Origin: Bdellovibrionales bacterium
Lineage (GTDB): Bacteria; Bdellovibrionota; UBA1018; CAIMNF01
Assembly: GCA_947457605.1 (NCBI GenBank)
Contig: CANGWP010000132.1
Coordinates: forward strand, 1 to 5,995
Length of the DNA: 5,995 bases
Direction of reading: 5' to 3'
Below the pieces are notes generated by a model that was given only the letters and a program-made list of their open reading frames with translations, made no database searches and was not told the origin of the DNA. This document shows positions 1 to 5,995 of the stretch, in pieces. Each line of letters opens with the position of its first letter. The first letter of the stretch is position 1. A program made the translations under genes and the position numbers.

Positions 1-1
1 G

Positions 2-2545
2 GGAACCACGCTCTCTGAAATGGCGAAAGATCGGGAAAAGTATCCGACCCCCTATTGGATTTCGCCAGGCTCCGAGCTTCTCTTCCCGAACCCTTCAACC
101 CTTCTCAAGCAGACTATTGACGAAGCGAATATTCTGGTGCGGGCAAGCCCGGAAAGCACCGATAGCCACCCCCCTCTCATGGCTGAGCCCATTCCACCGG
201 GGCACCCCGTGATCAAATCCATTCCTCGCTGGCTCGAGGAAGGATTTAGCGTCTGGATCGGCAGCCGAGGAATCAGCCATCAAGAGCGAATACGATTTTT
301 ATTAAGGGACCATGCATCCTTACCTGGTCTCTCCATTCTTGCCCATGATTCCGGAGAGTCGGTGATTTTCCCCGCCCAAAAGCAAATCGTAATATCAGAG
401 ACACTTGTTCTGGGTGGCAAAAACACGACCACTCAACCAAGCTCGAGTCCTCACCCTCGTTTTGACACAAAGGGAGAGGGACTGGAGTTCAGACACCACG
501 AAGATCTCTCCCCCGGCGATCTTGTGGTCCACGCTTTGCACGGAGTGGGACGGTATTCGGGCTTGCAGGAACTTCGGTCAGGCGACAAGCATCTCGGAGA
601 ATACCTTCTGTTGGAATATGCCGGGGGTGATAAGCTTTACATTCCGGTTTATCGCCTAAACACCATTCAGAGGTATGTCTCCTCAGGCACCTCAGGATCT
701 TTGGACAAGCTCGGCACGGGGCAATTTGAAAAAGCCAAGCAAAAGGCCCGTGAGTCGGCAAAGAAGCTTGCCATAGATTTGGTTGGAATTTACGCAAAGC
801 GAAGCCTCATGAAGGGCCCCCGATTTCTCTCTCGCGACGATCAATACTTCGAGTTTTGTGATTCCTTTGAGTTTTCCGAAACCGAAGGTCAGCTTCGCGC
901 AATTGCCGATGTATTAAGCGATTTGGAGAGTGGAAAACTGCTGGATCGACTGGTTTGTGGAGATGTCGGATTTGGGAAGACTGAAGTAGCGATTCGTGCC
1001 GCTTTCCAGGCAGTGCAGAGCGGCCTCCAAGTCGCAGTACTGGTGCCCACAACCCTTCTTGCGTTTCAGCACGAGCAGTCCTTTAAAAGACGGATGGGCT
1101 CCCTCCCGATCCGGGTTGAGTCACTCTCGCGGTTTAAATCCAGGAGTCAACAAACCGAACTTCTAAGGGATCTGCAGGCTGGAAAAATAGACATCATGAT
1201 TGGCACTCATCGCCTCCTTTCCAAGGACGTCTCATGGAACAAGCTAGGCCTTCTGATTGTTGACGAAGAACATCGTTTTGGCGTGGAACACAAGGAAAAG
1301 ATCAAGGCACTTCAGGCAAACACTCACACGCTCACTCTAACGGCCACTCCCATCCCGAGGACCCTGAACATGGCGCTTTCCGGCCTGAAGGACATCAGCG
1401 TCATCAAAACTCCACCGACCAATCGACAACCGATAAAGACCTTTGTCTCGGCTCATTCTCCAGAGCTGGTGAAGTCCGCCATTGAGACAGAACTGGCAAG
1501 AGGCGGCCAGGTATTTTACCTTTACAATCGGGTTCAATCCATTCACGCAAGGGCCGAGGAGATCAGGCAATGGATCCCGCATGCCAAAGTCCTGGTGGCA
1601 CACGGGCAGATGTCTGAGGCCGAAATCGAAGAAAAGATGCTGGAGTTCTATCAGGGGCGAGCTCAAGTGCTGGTTTGCACAACCATCATTGAATCCGGAA
1701 TTGATGTGCCGAACGCAGGAACGATATTGATTCATCGCGCTGATCAATTGGGGCTTGCCCAGCTCTATCAAATCAGAGGCCGGGTTGGCAGAAGCCACAG
1801 AAAGGCCTTTGCCTACCTTCTTGTCGACGAAGATCGATCCTTGAGTCGCGAGGCCAGAATGAGACTCGACGTTCTTCAGCGTTTTGTTGAATTAGGAAGT
1901 GGATTTCAGATTGCGTCCTATGACCTTGAAATTCGCGGTGGAGGAAATCTCCTGGGGGGGGAACAGTCCGGACATATCGCGAGCGTTGGACTTGATTTAT
2001 TCACGCAACTCCTGGAAGAGGCGATTGCCGAACTGAAGGGCCAGGGACTGCCCCTTGAGGAAAAAAGCTTTGAGCCCGAAATACAGGTTCCGGTGATTTG
2101 CGAAATCAGCGCCAAGACGATCGGGGATCCAAAAGTACGGCTTTCCCTTTATCGAAAAATTTCTTCGGCAAAAACCCCTGAGCAGATCGATGCGATATCG
2201 GATGAATTCGAGGATCGGTTCGGCCACATCCCTCCGGAGACATCCAATCTTTTCTGGCTCATTCGAATGAAGAACCTTCTGATCAAGGCGGGTATAGAAT
2301 CCATTTCCGTAAGTTCAAACCGAACTTCACTTACCGTCAGAAAATCGTCGCCCGTTGATATTCATGAAGTGATGAAGAAGGTGGCGGGCCCAAAATCAAT
2401 AAGAGACCCACGGGTACAGATCACGCCGGATTCTAAGATTGTTTTTGAGATCCCATTTCTGGAATTGAAGAGTCATGTTTTTGAACTCGAGAACTTTCTG
2501 CAACAAATCGCACCTAAAGCATTTGAAAACCAGAAAACCCACTGA
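2..2545 (+). CDS. mfd: Transcription-repair coupling factor Mfd (5' end beyond window)
   Basis: Mfd is a DNA translocase that binds RNA polymerase stalled at lesions, dislodges it with ATP, and recruits UvrA for nucleotide excision repair. The reading frame is open to the left edge, so the ATG at 20 is probably internal. Counting from it (841 residues): a D3-like region at about 60-135; a CarD-like RNA polymerase-interaction domain at about 163-220 (DLVVHALHGVGRY); and a RecG-like SF2 motor with Walker A GDVGFGKT (314-321), DEEH box (415-418), TATPIPRTL (441-449) and motif VI QIRGRVGRS (584-592). The translocation motif region spans about 621-651 (LEIRGGGNLLGGEQSG). D7 begins near 686 and carries EFEDRFG (729-735). 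E. coli Mfd is about 1150 residues with this polymerase-binding domain near 470, so roughly 300 residues, including the UvrB-like and UvrA-binding modules, should lie upstream. The Q-motif-like region reads TEGQ rather than the usual TPDQ. The identification is secure. Confidence 0.97.
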   Translation, partial: GTTLSEMAKDREKYPTPYWISPGSELLFPNPSTLLKQTIDEANILVRASPESTDSHPPLMAEPIPPGHPVIKSIPRWLEEGFSVWIGSRGISHQERIRFLLRDHASLPGLSILAHDSGESVIFPAQKQIVISETLVLGGKNTTTQPSSSPHPRFDTKGEGLEFRHHEDLSPGDLVVHALHGVGRYSGLQELRSGDKHLGEYLLLEYAGGDKLYIPVYRLNTIQRYVSSGTSGSLDKLGTGQFEKAKQKARESAKKLAIDLVGIYAKRSLMKGPRFLSRDDQYFEFCDSFEFSETEGQLRAIADVLSDLESGKLLDRLVCGDVGFGKTEVAIRAAFQAVQSGLQVAVLVPTTLLAFQHEQSFKRRMGSLPIRVESLSRFKSRSQQTELLRDLQAGKIDIMIGTHRLLSKDVSWNKLGLLIVDEEHRFGVEHKEKIKALQANTHTLTLTATPIPRTLNMALSGLKDISVIKTPPTNRQPIKTFVSAHSPELVKSAIETELARGGQVFYLYNRVQSIHARAEEIRQWIPHAKVLVAHGQMSEAEIEEKMLEFYQGRAQVLVCTTIIESGIDVPNAGTILIHRADQLGLAQLYQIRGRVGRSHRKAFAYLLVDEDRSLSREARMRLDVLQRFVELGSGFQIASYDLEIRGGGNLLGGEQSGHIASVGLDLFTQLLEEAIAELKGQGLPLEEKSFEPEIQVPVICEISAKTIGDPKVRLSLYRKISSAKTPEQIDAISDEFEDRFGHIPPETSNLFWLIRMKNLLIKAGIESISVSSNRTSLTVRKSSPVDIHEVMKKVAGPKSIRDPRVQITPDSKIVFEIPFLELKSHVFELENFLQQIAPKAFENQKTH
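1954..1961 (+). repeat. G8 homopolymer in mfd
   Basis: Eight consecutive G encode part of the conserved LLGGEQ (Leu-Gly-Gly-Glu) segment of the translocation motif. The frame is intact as given. A one-base slip here would remove the end of the motor and all of D7. Confidence 0.9.
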
Positions 2546-2551
2546 TATCCT
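2523..2551 (+). promoter_or_regulatory. Candidate sigma70-type promoter at the end of mfd
   Basis: TTGAAA at 2523-2528 (5 of 6 matches to the -35 consensus) is followed after exactly 17 bases by TATCCT at 2546-2551 (4 of 6 matches to the -10). The expected start of transcription is about 2557-2559, which falls on the ppiC ATG at 2558. This would make a leaderless message and would explain why that gene has no ribosome binding site. It rests on sequence match alone, and chance hits of this quality are common. Confidence 0.3.
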
Positions 2552-2557
2552 TTACGT

Positions 2558-3379
2558 ATGAAAAAATTCGTCTACTCTCAGATGCTTGCAGGAGTTTTCC
2601 TCTCATTCAATCTCGCAACCGCTGCAACGGAGGCGGCTCGCGTAAATGACAAAGTCATTACAGTGGAAGATGTAAACTCCAAGCTCCTTGAGGCTTCTCG
2701 AGGAAACCCAATGGCTGCACCGTCACGCAAGCAGGTTTTGGATGAGCTCATCAAAAGGGAGGCGGCGATTCAAGAGGCGAAAAGAATGAAGCTTGATCAG
2801 GATCCTGCCATTTTGGATCGCATCAACAATGTTCTCTATTTTGCATTGATTGAAAAGAAATTGGGGCCTGATTTCGACAAAATTTCCTTCTCCGAGTCGG
2901 ACACCAAAAACTGGTACGAGAAAAACCCTGAGATCCGGACAAGCCATATTTTCATTTCTCTTCCCCAGGGTGTAAGCGCCGACGAGGAATCAAAGGCGGA
3001 AAAGCGCTTGGGGGAAATTCTCTCTGAAGTAAAGTCTGGAAAGCGTTCTTTTGCTGAAGCTGCCCAACAGTATTCGGAAGATCCCAGCGCACCCATGGGA
3101 GGAGACCTTGATTACCGAATGAAGGATCGTCTTGATCCGGCGTTTTTCAAGGCCGCGGTGAAGCTGGGTAAAGTAGGGGATATCGCGGGTCCCGTACGTA
3201 CCCCTTTCGGTTTCCACTTGATTAGACTGACCGGAAAGCGTTCTTGGCTCGAAGCCGATCGCGCTCGAGTCAAACGCCTGATCCTTGAGGAGAAAAGACA
3301 AGACCTCGTGTCCCGGTTCCTCAACGATTTACGTCAAAAGGCGAAAGTTTCCACAAACGAGAAGGCCCTGAAGGACTAA
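2558..3379 (+). CDS. Exported PpiC/parvulin-type peptidyl-prolyl cis-trans isomerase
   Basis: This is a predicted periplasmic foldase that isomerises Xaa-Pro bonds in exported proteins. Residues 1-22 form a Sec signal peptide (MKK, then a hydrophobic core, with ATA|AT as the likely cleavage site). A helical SurA_N-like chaperone region covers about 25-120. A single parvulin domain covers about 127-225, with the conserved His of the first strand (TSHIFISL, His130), GGDL (181-184) and the terminal FGFHLIRL with His220. Both family histidines are present, so catalytic activity is plausible. A charged helix follows to residue 273. The start at 2558 is chosen because it gives a complete signal peptide; the next in-frame Met (residue 9) would remove the basic n-region. 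There is no Shine-Dalgarno sequence in the 12 bases after the mfd stop, so translation may be coupled to mfd or start on a leaderless transcript. The family assignment is solid; the substrate is unknown. Confidence 0.93.
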   Translation: MKKFVYSQMLAGVFLSFNLATAATEAARVNDKVITVEDVNSKLLEASRGNPMAAPSRKQVLDELIKREAAIQEAKRMKLDQDPAILDRINNVLYFALIEKKLGPDFDKISFSESDTKNWYEKNPEIRTSHIFISLPQGVSADEESKAEKRLGEILSEVKSGKRSFAEAAQQYSEDPSAPMGGDLDYRMKDRLDPAFFKAAVKLGKVGDIAGPVRTPFGFHLIRLTGKRSWLEADRARVKRLILEEKRQDLVSRFLNDLRQKAKVSTNEKALKD

Positions 3380-3438
3380 GTCTTTCCCAAGCATTTCCCG
3401 TTGGATTCATTGGTTTTTTATGAGAAATCTTGGAGATC
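3380..3438 (+). other. Intergenic gap between ppiC and the SurA-like gene
   Basis: At 59 bases this is the longest non-coding stretch in the window. It has a run of six T at 3414-3419. CCAA (3387-3390) could pair with TTGG (3410-3413) just before that run, but four base pairs with a 19-base loop is too weak to call a terminator. No convincing promoter was found, so the two genes are probably cotranscribed. Confidence 0.5.
3431..3435 (+). promoter_or_regulatory. Ribosome binding site of the SurA-like gene
   Basis: TGGAG lies three bases upstream of the ATG at 3439. The spacing is short, but this is the only Shine-Dalgarno-like sequence nearby. It overlaps the alternative TTG start at 3430, so it supports the ATG over the TTG. 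Confidence 0.5.
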
Positions 3439-4398
3439 ATGAACCTCCGAGATTTTTCATTTTTGGGCTGCCTTGCATTTCTTTCACCTTTTCTGGCGAA
3501 TGCCGAAATCGTGGATCGACTCGAAGCCATTGTAAACAAATCTCCTATATTCAAGTCCGACCTAGAACGCTTCAAGTCCACAATTCCACTTCGGGCTAAA
3601 GTGGACCCGCTTTTCGCGAATGAACCCCTTTCCCGAAAAATGAGGGCAACAGATCCGGAGATTTTGAGTTTCTTGATAGACGAATCAATCATTCTCGAAA
3701 AGTTCCCGGTTTCGGACAGCGAGGTGGAGCAAGAGATCAATGGGATACAAACCAACCTCAAAATTGATCGCGATACCCTGAAGTCCGCCATTTCACGTGA
3801 GGGCTTCAAGTTTGAGGACTATTTTAAACTCATGAGGGCGTCAGTGGCGAAACGCCAGCTCGTAGATCGGGAAATCCGAAACAAGGCTGCGGTGTCCGAT
3901 GATGATGTAAAGGCGGACTACAACCGATCTCATTCTGGCTCAAAGTCTTTCCGCGGATCTTTTCATCTTCATCTGATTCGAGTTACAAAGAGTAATTTCA
4001 AATCCGAGGCCGCAGCAAAAGAGGAAGCCCAAAAGGCGCTCGAATCCATTAAAAGAGGGGCGTCTTTTGAAGACGTGGCGAAATCCGTCAGTGACGACAC
4101 CACTCAAGAAGGGGGGGGCGACCTTGGCTTCCTTTCTTACTCCGAAATGTCCCCGGTTCTGCAAAAAGAAGTTCAACGCCTTGGGCCCGAGAAGACAAGC
4201 GGTTTGATTGACGATAAAACCGGCTTTCTAATTCTTAAGATCGGTGAAGTCAAGGCTGACGGAGATGCCGCCTTCGAGAGAGAAAAAGACGTGATTCGGA
4301 GCCGCCTCATGGAGAGCGAGTTTCAACACCAGATCCGAATCTGGCTTGATCGCGAAAGAAGCCTCAACTTTGTAAAGGTGAATCAGAGCATTAAATGA
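3439..4398 (+). CDS. surA: SurA-like periplasmic chaperone with one parvulin domain
   Basis: This is a predicted periplasmic chaperone for outer-membrane proteins. From the ATG at 3439 (319 residues), residues 1-22 are a signal peptide ending in ANA|EI. The mature N-terminus, EIVDRLEAIVNKSPIFKSDL, matches the SurA opening strand and helix (usual form: ID-VAVVN--VI--SDL). The helical SurA_N region runs to about 165, and one parvulin domain spans about 172-270 with His178 and GGGDLGFL (225-232). A C-terminal helix follows. E. coli SurA (about 430 residues) has two parvulin domains; only one is present here. The last domain strand reads GFLILKI, where the family usually has GFHI/LxK/R, so a conserved His is missing and isomerase activity may be weak or absent. 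An in-frame TTG at 3430 would add three residues; the ATG is preferred because TGGAG lies just before it and the signal peptide fits. The gene overlaps pdxA by 4 bases. The symbol is by similarity and gene order. Confidence 0.88.
   Translation: MNLRDFSFLGCLAFLSPFLANAEIVDRLEAIVNKSPIFKSDLERFKSTIPLRAKVDPLFANEPLSRKMRATDPEILSFLIDESIILEKFPVSDSEVEQEINGIQTNLKIDRDTLKSAISREGFKFEDYFKLMRASVAKRQLVDREIRNKAAVSDDDVKADYNRSHSGSKSFRGSFHLHLIRVTKSNFKSEAAAKEEAQKALESIKRGASFEDVAKSVSDDTTQEGGGDLGFLSYSEMSPVLQKEVQRLGPEKTSGLIDDKTGFLILKIGEVKADGDAAFEREKDVIRSRLMESEFQHQIRIWLDRERSLNFVKVNQSIK
4111..4118 (+). repeat. G8 homopolymer in the SurA-like gene
   Basis: Eight consecutive G encode the three glycines of EGGGDLGF, the signature loop of the parvulin domain. 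The frame is intact as given. A slip would cut the protein within its single parvulin domain and disturb coupling to pdxA. Confidence 0.9.
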
Positions 4399-5339
4399 AT
4401 CATTTGGATTTAGCCATTACCCCGGGTGATCCCGAGAGCATCGGCCCAGAAGTCACCGCAAAGGCTCTTCATCACCTTGAAAACTCTCTTCATGCTGTAT
4501 CTGTATTGATTTTCGGATCGCGAGCACCTTTCAAGAAATATCTCAAGTCACTCCGACGGGTGCGCCTTTCATTCGTTGAACCGCCCGCGCGAACTTCGCC
4601 AGGCTACCAATCCGCATGGGCCGTTCAAGTTGCCACCCAATTCGTCCTCGCAGCGCCGAACTCTCGCGCCCTCGTGACTGGGCCGATCAGCAAGGAACGA
4701 ATTCAGAGGGCTGGATTCAAGTACAAGGGGCATACTGATTTTTTGGCTGACCTCACGAGAACAAGTGAAGTTACCATGATGCTTGCAAACGAGCTGTTTC
4801 GCGTTGCCCTCGTTACCAATCATTGCCCCTTAAGCGAGGTGGAGTCGAGGGTCACCGCTAAGAGCATCTCAAGAGCGATTCGACACTCGCTTGCCTACTG
4901 TCAGACGAATCTCGGGAAGGCGCGCCCCAGAATTGCGGTTTTGGGGTTGAATCCACACGCCGGGGAAGGGGGCCTCCTTGGTCTTTCGGAAAAAAACATC
5001 ATCGCACCTACATTACGAAGCCTCTCCCGCAAATACCCTGAATTGGTTCTTGAAGGCCCTTTTCCTGCCGATTCATTCTTTGCCCTTGAATCCCGACGAC
5101 CACAAAGGAAGCGTTACGACATCATCATTGCCCAGTATCATGATCAGGGATTGATCCCTTTGAAGCTTAGTAACTTTTCTGAGGCCATGAACATGACCCT
5201 CGGGCTACCCATCATTAGAACCTCGGTAGATCATGGGACTGCATTCGACATTGCGGGGAAGAATTCAGCCGATCCGGGAAGCATGATCTATGCCATAAAA
5301 AACGCTCTTTTATACCTAAAACAAAGGAAGACCATATGA
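4395..5339 (+). CDS. pdxA: 4-hydroxythreonine-4-phosphate dehydrogenase PdxA
   Basis: PdxA oxidises 4-phosphohydroxy-L-threonine with NAD(P)+. The product decarboxylates, and PdxJ then condenses it with deoxyxylulose 5-phosphate to give pyridoxine 5'-phosphate (the DXP-dependent vitamin B6 route, cytoplasmic). The 314-residue protein is near the family length (E. coli 329). Visible landmarks are the N-terminal TPGDPESIGPE (9-19), ALVTGPISK (92-100), KGHTDF (111-116), the probable metal ligands His143 (TNHCPL), His188 (LNPHAGEGG) and His249 (AQYHDQG), and the C-terminal TLGLPIIRTSVDHGTAFDIAG (268-288). The first motif is usually GDPAGIGPE; here Ala-Gly is Glu-Ser. The start codon overlaps the upstream stop (ATGA), and only a distant AAGGTG precedes it, which suggests coupled translation. 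The PdxA2/threonate-type paralogues are the main alternative, but no four-carbon acid kinase gene lies in the window and the surA neighbour favours true PdxA. Confidence 0.94.
   Translation: MNHLDLAITPGDPESIGPEVTAKALHHLENSLHAVSVLIFGSRAPFKKYLKSLRRVRLSFVEPPARTSPGYQSAWAVQVATQFVLAAPNSRALVTGPISKERIQRAGFKYKGHTDFLADLTRTSEVTMMLANELFRVALVTNHCPLSEVESRVTAKSISRAIRHSLAYCQTNLGKARPRIAVLGLNPHAGEGGLLGLSEKNIIAPTLRSLSRKYPELVLEGPFPADSFFALESRRPQRKRYDIIIAQYHDQGLIPLKLSNFSEAMNMTLGLPIIRTSVDHGTAFDIAGKNSADPGSMIYAIKNALLYLKQRKTI
5323..5330 (+). promoter_or_regulatory. Ribosome binding site of the phosphohexomutase gene
   Basis: AAAGGAAG lies inside the last codons of pdxA, five bases before the ATG at 5336. It fixes the start of the downstream gene and indicates direct initiation in addition to any coupling through the ATGA overlap. 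Confidence 0.7.
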
Positions 5340-5995
5340 ACCCATCCATCTTTAGAGAATACGACATCCGTGGGATTGCAGGGAAAGATTTGACTCCGGA
5401 TTTTGCCAGAAGTCTTGGTCGCACGTATGCCGAGTGGGCCTATCAAAAAACCCGAAAAGACCGGCTCACCATTTCGGTTGGCCGCGATTGTCGCCTTACG
5501 AGCGATGAATATGCGACAGCCCTGATTGGTGGATTACGGGAATCAGGCGTCGACGTCCTCGATATCGGAGTATGTCCGACCCCTCTCACCTATTTCTCGG
5601 TTCATCACTACCATACAGATGGGGCCATCATGATTACCGGTTCTCACAATCCGGCTGAATACAACGGATTCAAGATCGGACTTGGGAAAGACACCCTCCA
5701 TGGAGAGCAAATCCAGGAATTGAAAATGGTAATGCTTTCGGGAAAGTACACAAAACGTTCTGAAGGAACCCTAAAGCGGAGCACCATTATTCCAGAATAC
5801 CTTTCTTATGTTAGCGCTCAGATCAAACCAGCCCGTAAACTTCGAGTGGTTTTGGACGCTGGCAATGGCACTGCCTCAAATGTGGCTCCGGAATTGTTCC
5901 GGCTTTTGGGGGCTGAGGTGATTCCGCTCTATTGCACTCTTGATGGAAGATTCCCCAATCATCACCCCGATCCAACAGTTCCAAAAAATTTGAAA
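5336..5995 (+). CDS. Phosphomannomutase/phosphoglucomutase (3' end beyond window)
   Basis: This is an alpha-D-phosphohexomutase, interconverting hexose 6- and 1-phosphates for nucleotide-sugar synthesis (LPS core, exopolysaccharide or glycogen precursors) in the cytoplasm. The 220 residues present start with MNPSIFREYDIRG, typical of the PMM/PGM (AlgC-like) branch. They include GRDCRLTS (49-56), the active-site phosphoserine loop TGSHNP with Ser103 (101-106), the domain-2 opening VVLDAGNGTA (171-180) and GRFPNHHPDP (204-213). Family members are about 450 residues, so domains 3 and 4 lie past the edge. The Mg2+-binding DGDGDR loop, which normally follows shortly after this point, also falls outside. 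The start is supported by AAAGGAAG five bases upstream of the ATG and by a 4-base ATGA overlap with pdxA. Mannose versus glucose preference cannot be read from this portion. Confidence 0.95.
   Translation, partial: MNPSIFREYDIRGIAGKDLTPDFARSLGRTYAEWAYQKTRKDRLTISVGRDCRLTSDEYATALIGGLRESGVDVLDIGVCPTPLTYFSVHHYHTDGAIMITGSHNPAEYNGFKIGLGKDTLHGEQIQELKMVMLSGKYTKRSEGTLKRSTIIPEYLSYVSAQIKPARKLRVVLDAGNGTASNVAPELFRLLGAEVIPLYCTLDGRFPNHHPDPTVPKNLK

Noticed and set aside
20..22. ATG at 20 as the true start of mfd
   Set aside because: The frame is open to the window edge, no Shine-Dalgarno sequence precedes it, and the expected UvrB-like N-terminal modules would be missing; window truncation is the simpler explanation.
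1337..1798. 153-residue minus-strand ORF opposite mfd
   Set aside because: It lies wholly antisense to the conserved Mfd motor domain, shows no recognisable motif or ribosome binding site, and its composition is what an antisense reading would give.
3387..3419. Possible rho-independent terminator between ppiC and the SurA-like gene
   Set aside because: There is a T6 run, but the only stem leading into it is four base pairs with a 19-base loop.
3420..3441. Alternative starts for the SurA-like gene (ATG at 3420, TTG at 3430)
   Set aside because: The ATG at 3420 is in another frame. The TTG adds only three residues, is a rarer start, and overlaps the Shine-Dalgarno sequence of the ATG at 3439.
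3457..3474. Lipoprotein lipobox (FLGC) in the SurA-like signal peptide
   Set aside because: The Cys is at residue 11, too early and before the hydrophobic core ends; ANA|E at residue 22 is a much better signal peptidase I site.
3321..3809. 162-residue minus-strand ORF opposite the SurA-like gene
   Set aside because: It is antisense to a supported signal peptide and SurA_N region, and has Arg/Ser-rich, shadow-like composition with no domain.

Overview
The window is a dense, single-strand (+) block of housekeeping genes, about half G+C by eye, with almost no intergenic space. The order is mfd (5' end outside the window), a secreted PpiC-type peptidyl-prolyl isomerase, a SurA-like periplasmic chaperone, pdxA, and a phosphomannomutase/phosphoglucomutase that runs off the 3' edge. 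Two exported parvulin-family chaperones, one resembling SurA, point to a Gram-negative bacterium with an outer membrane. From general knowledge, mfd next to tandem PpiC/SurA genes is a theme of former Deltaproteobacteria and Bdellovibrionota-like genomes, and surA-pdxA adjacency is also known from Gammaproteobacteria. A deltaproteobacterial or bdellovibrio-like origin is therefore my best guess, but it is inference from gene order and not proven.

Layout: 2-2545 encodes the C-terminal ~847 residues of the transcription-repair coupling factor (D3-like region, RNA polymerase-interaction domain, RecG-like helicase motor, D7). After 12 bases, 2558-3379 encodes a 273-residue exported PpiC protein with no visible Shine-Dalgarno sequence. 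A 59-base gap, the largest in the window, separates it from the SurA-like gene (3439-4398). That gene overlaps pdxA (4395-5339) by ATGA, and pdxA overlaps the phosphohexomutase gene (5336 to the edge) by another ATGA. No stretch over 300 bases lacks a gene.

Functionally, Mfd rescues or removes stalled RNA polymerase and recruits nucleotide excision repair. The two PPIases probably act in the periplasm on outer-membrane protein folding. PdxA makes the vitamin B6 precursor in the cytoplasm. The hexomutase supplies sugar phosphates for LPS or exopolysaccharide. The last three genes look translationally coupled.

I see no mobile element, CRISPR array, RNA gene or toxin-like cassette, and no evidence of a previously undescribed system. 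The points worth a second look are modest: a possible promoter that would place transcription start on the ppiC ATG, two G8 tracts inside conserved glycine motifs, and family-motif deviations in the SurA-like, PdxA and Mfd proteins.
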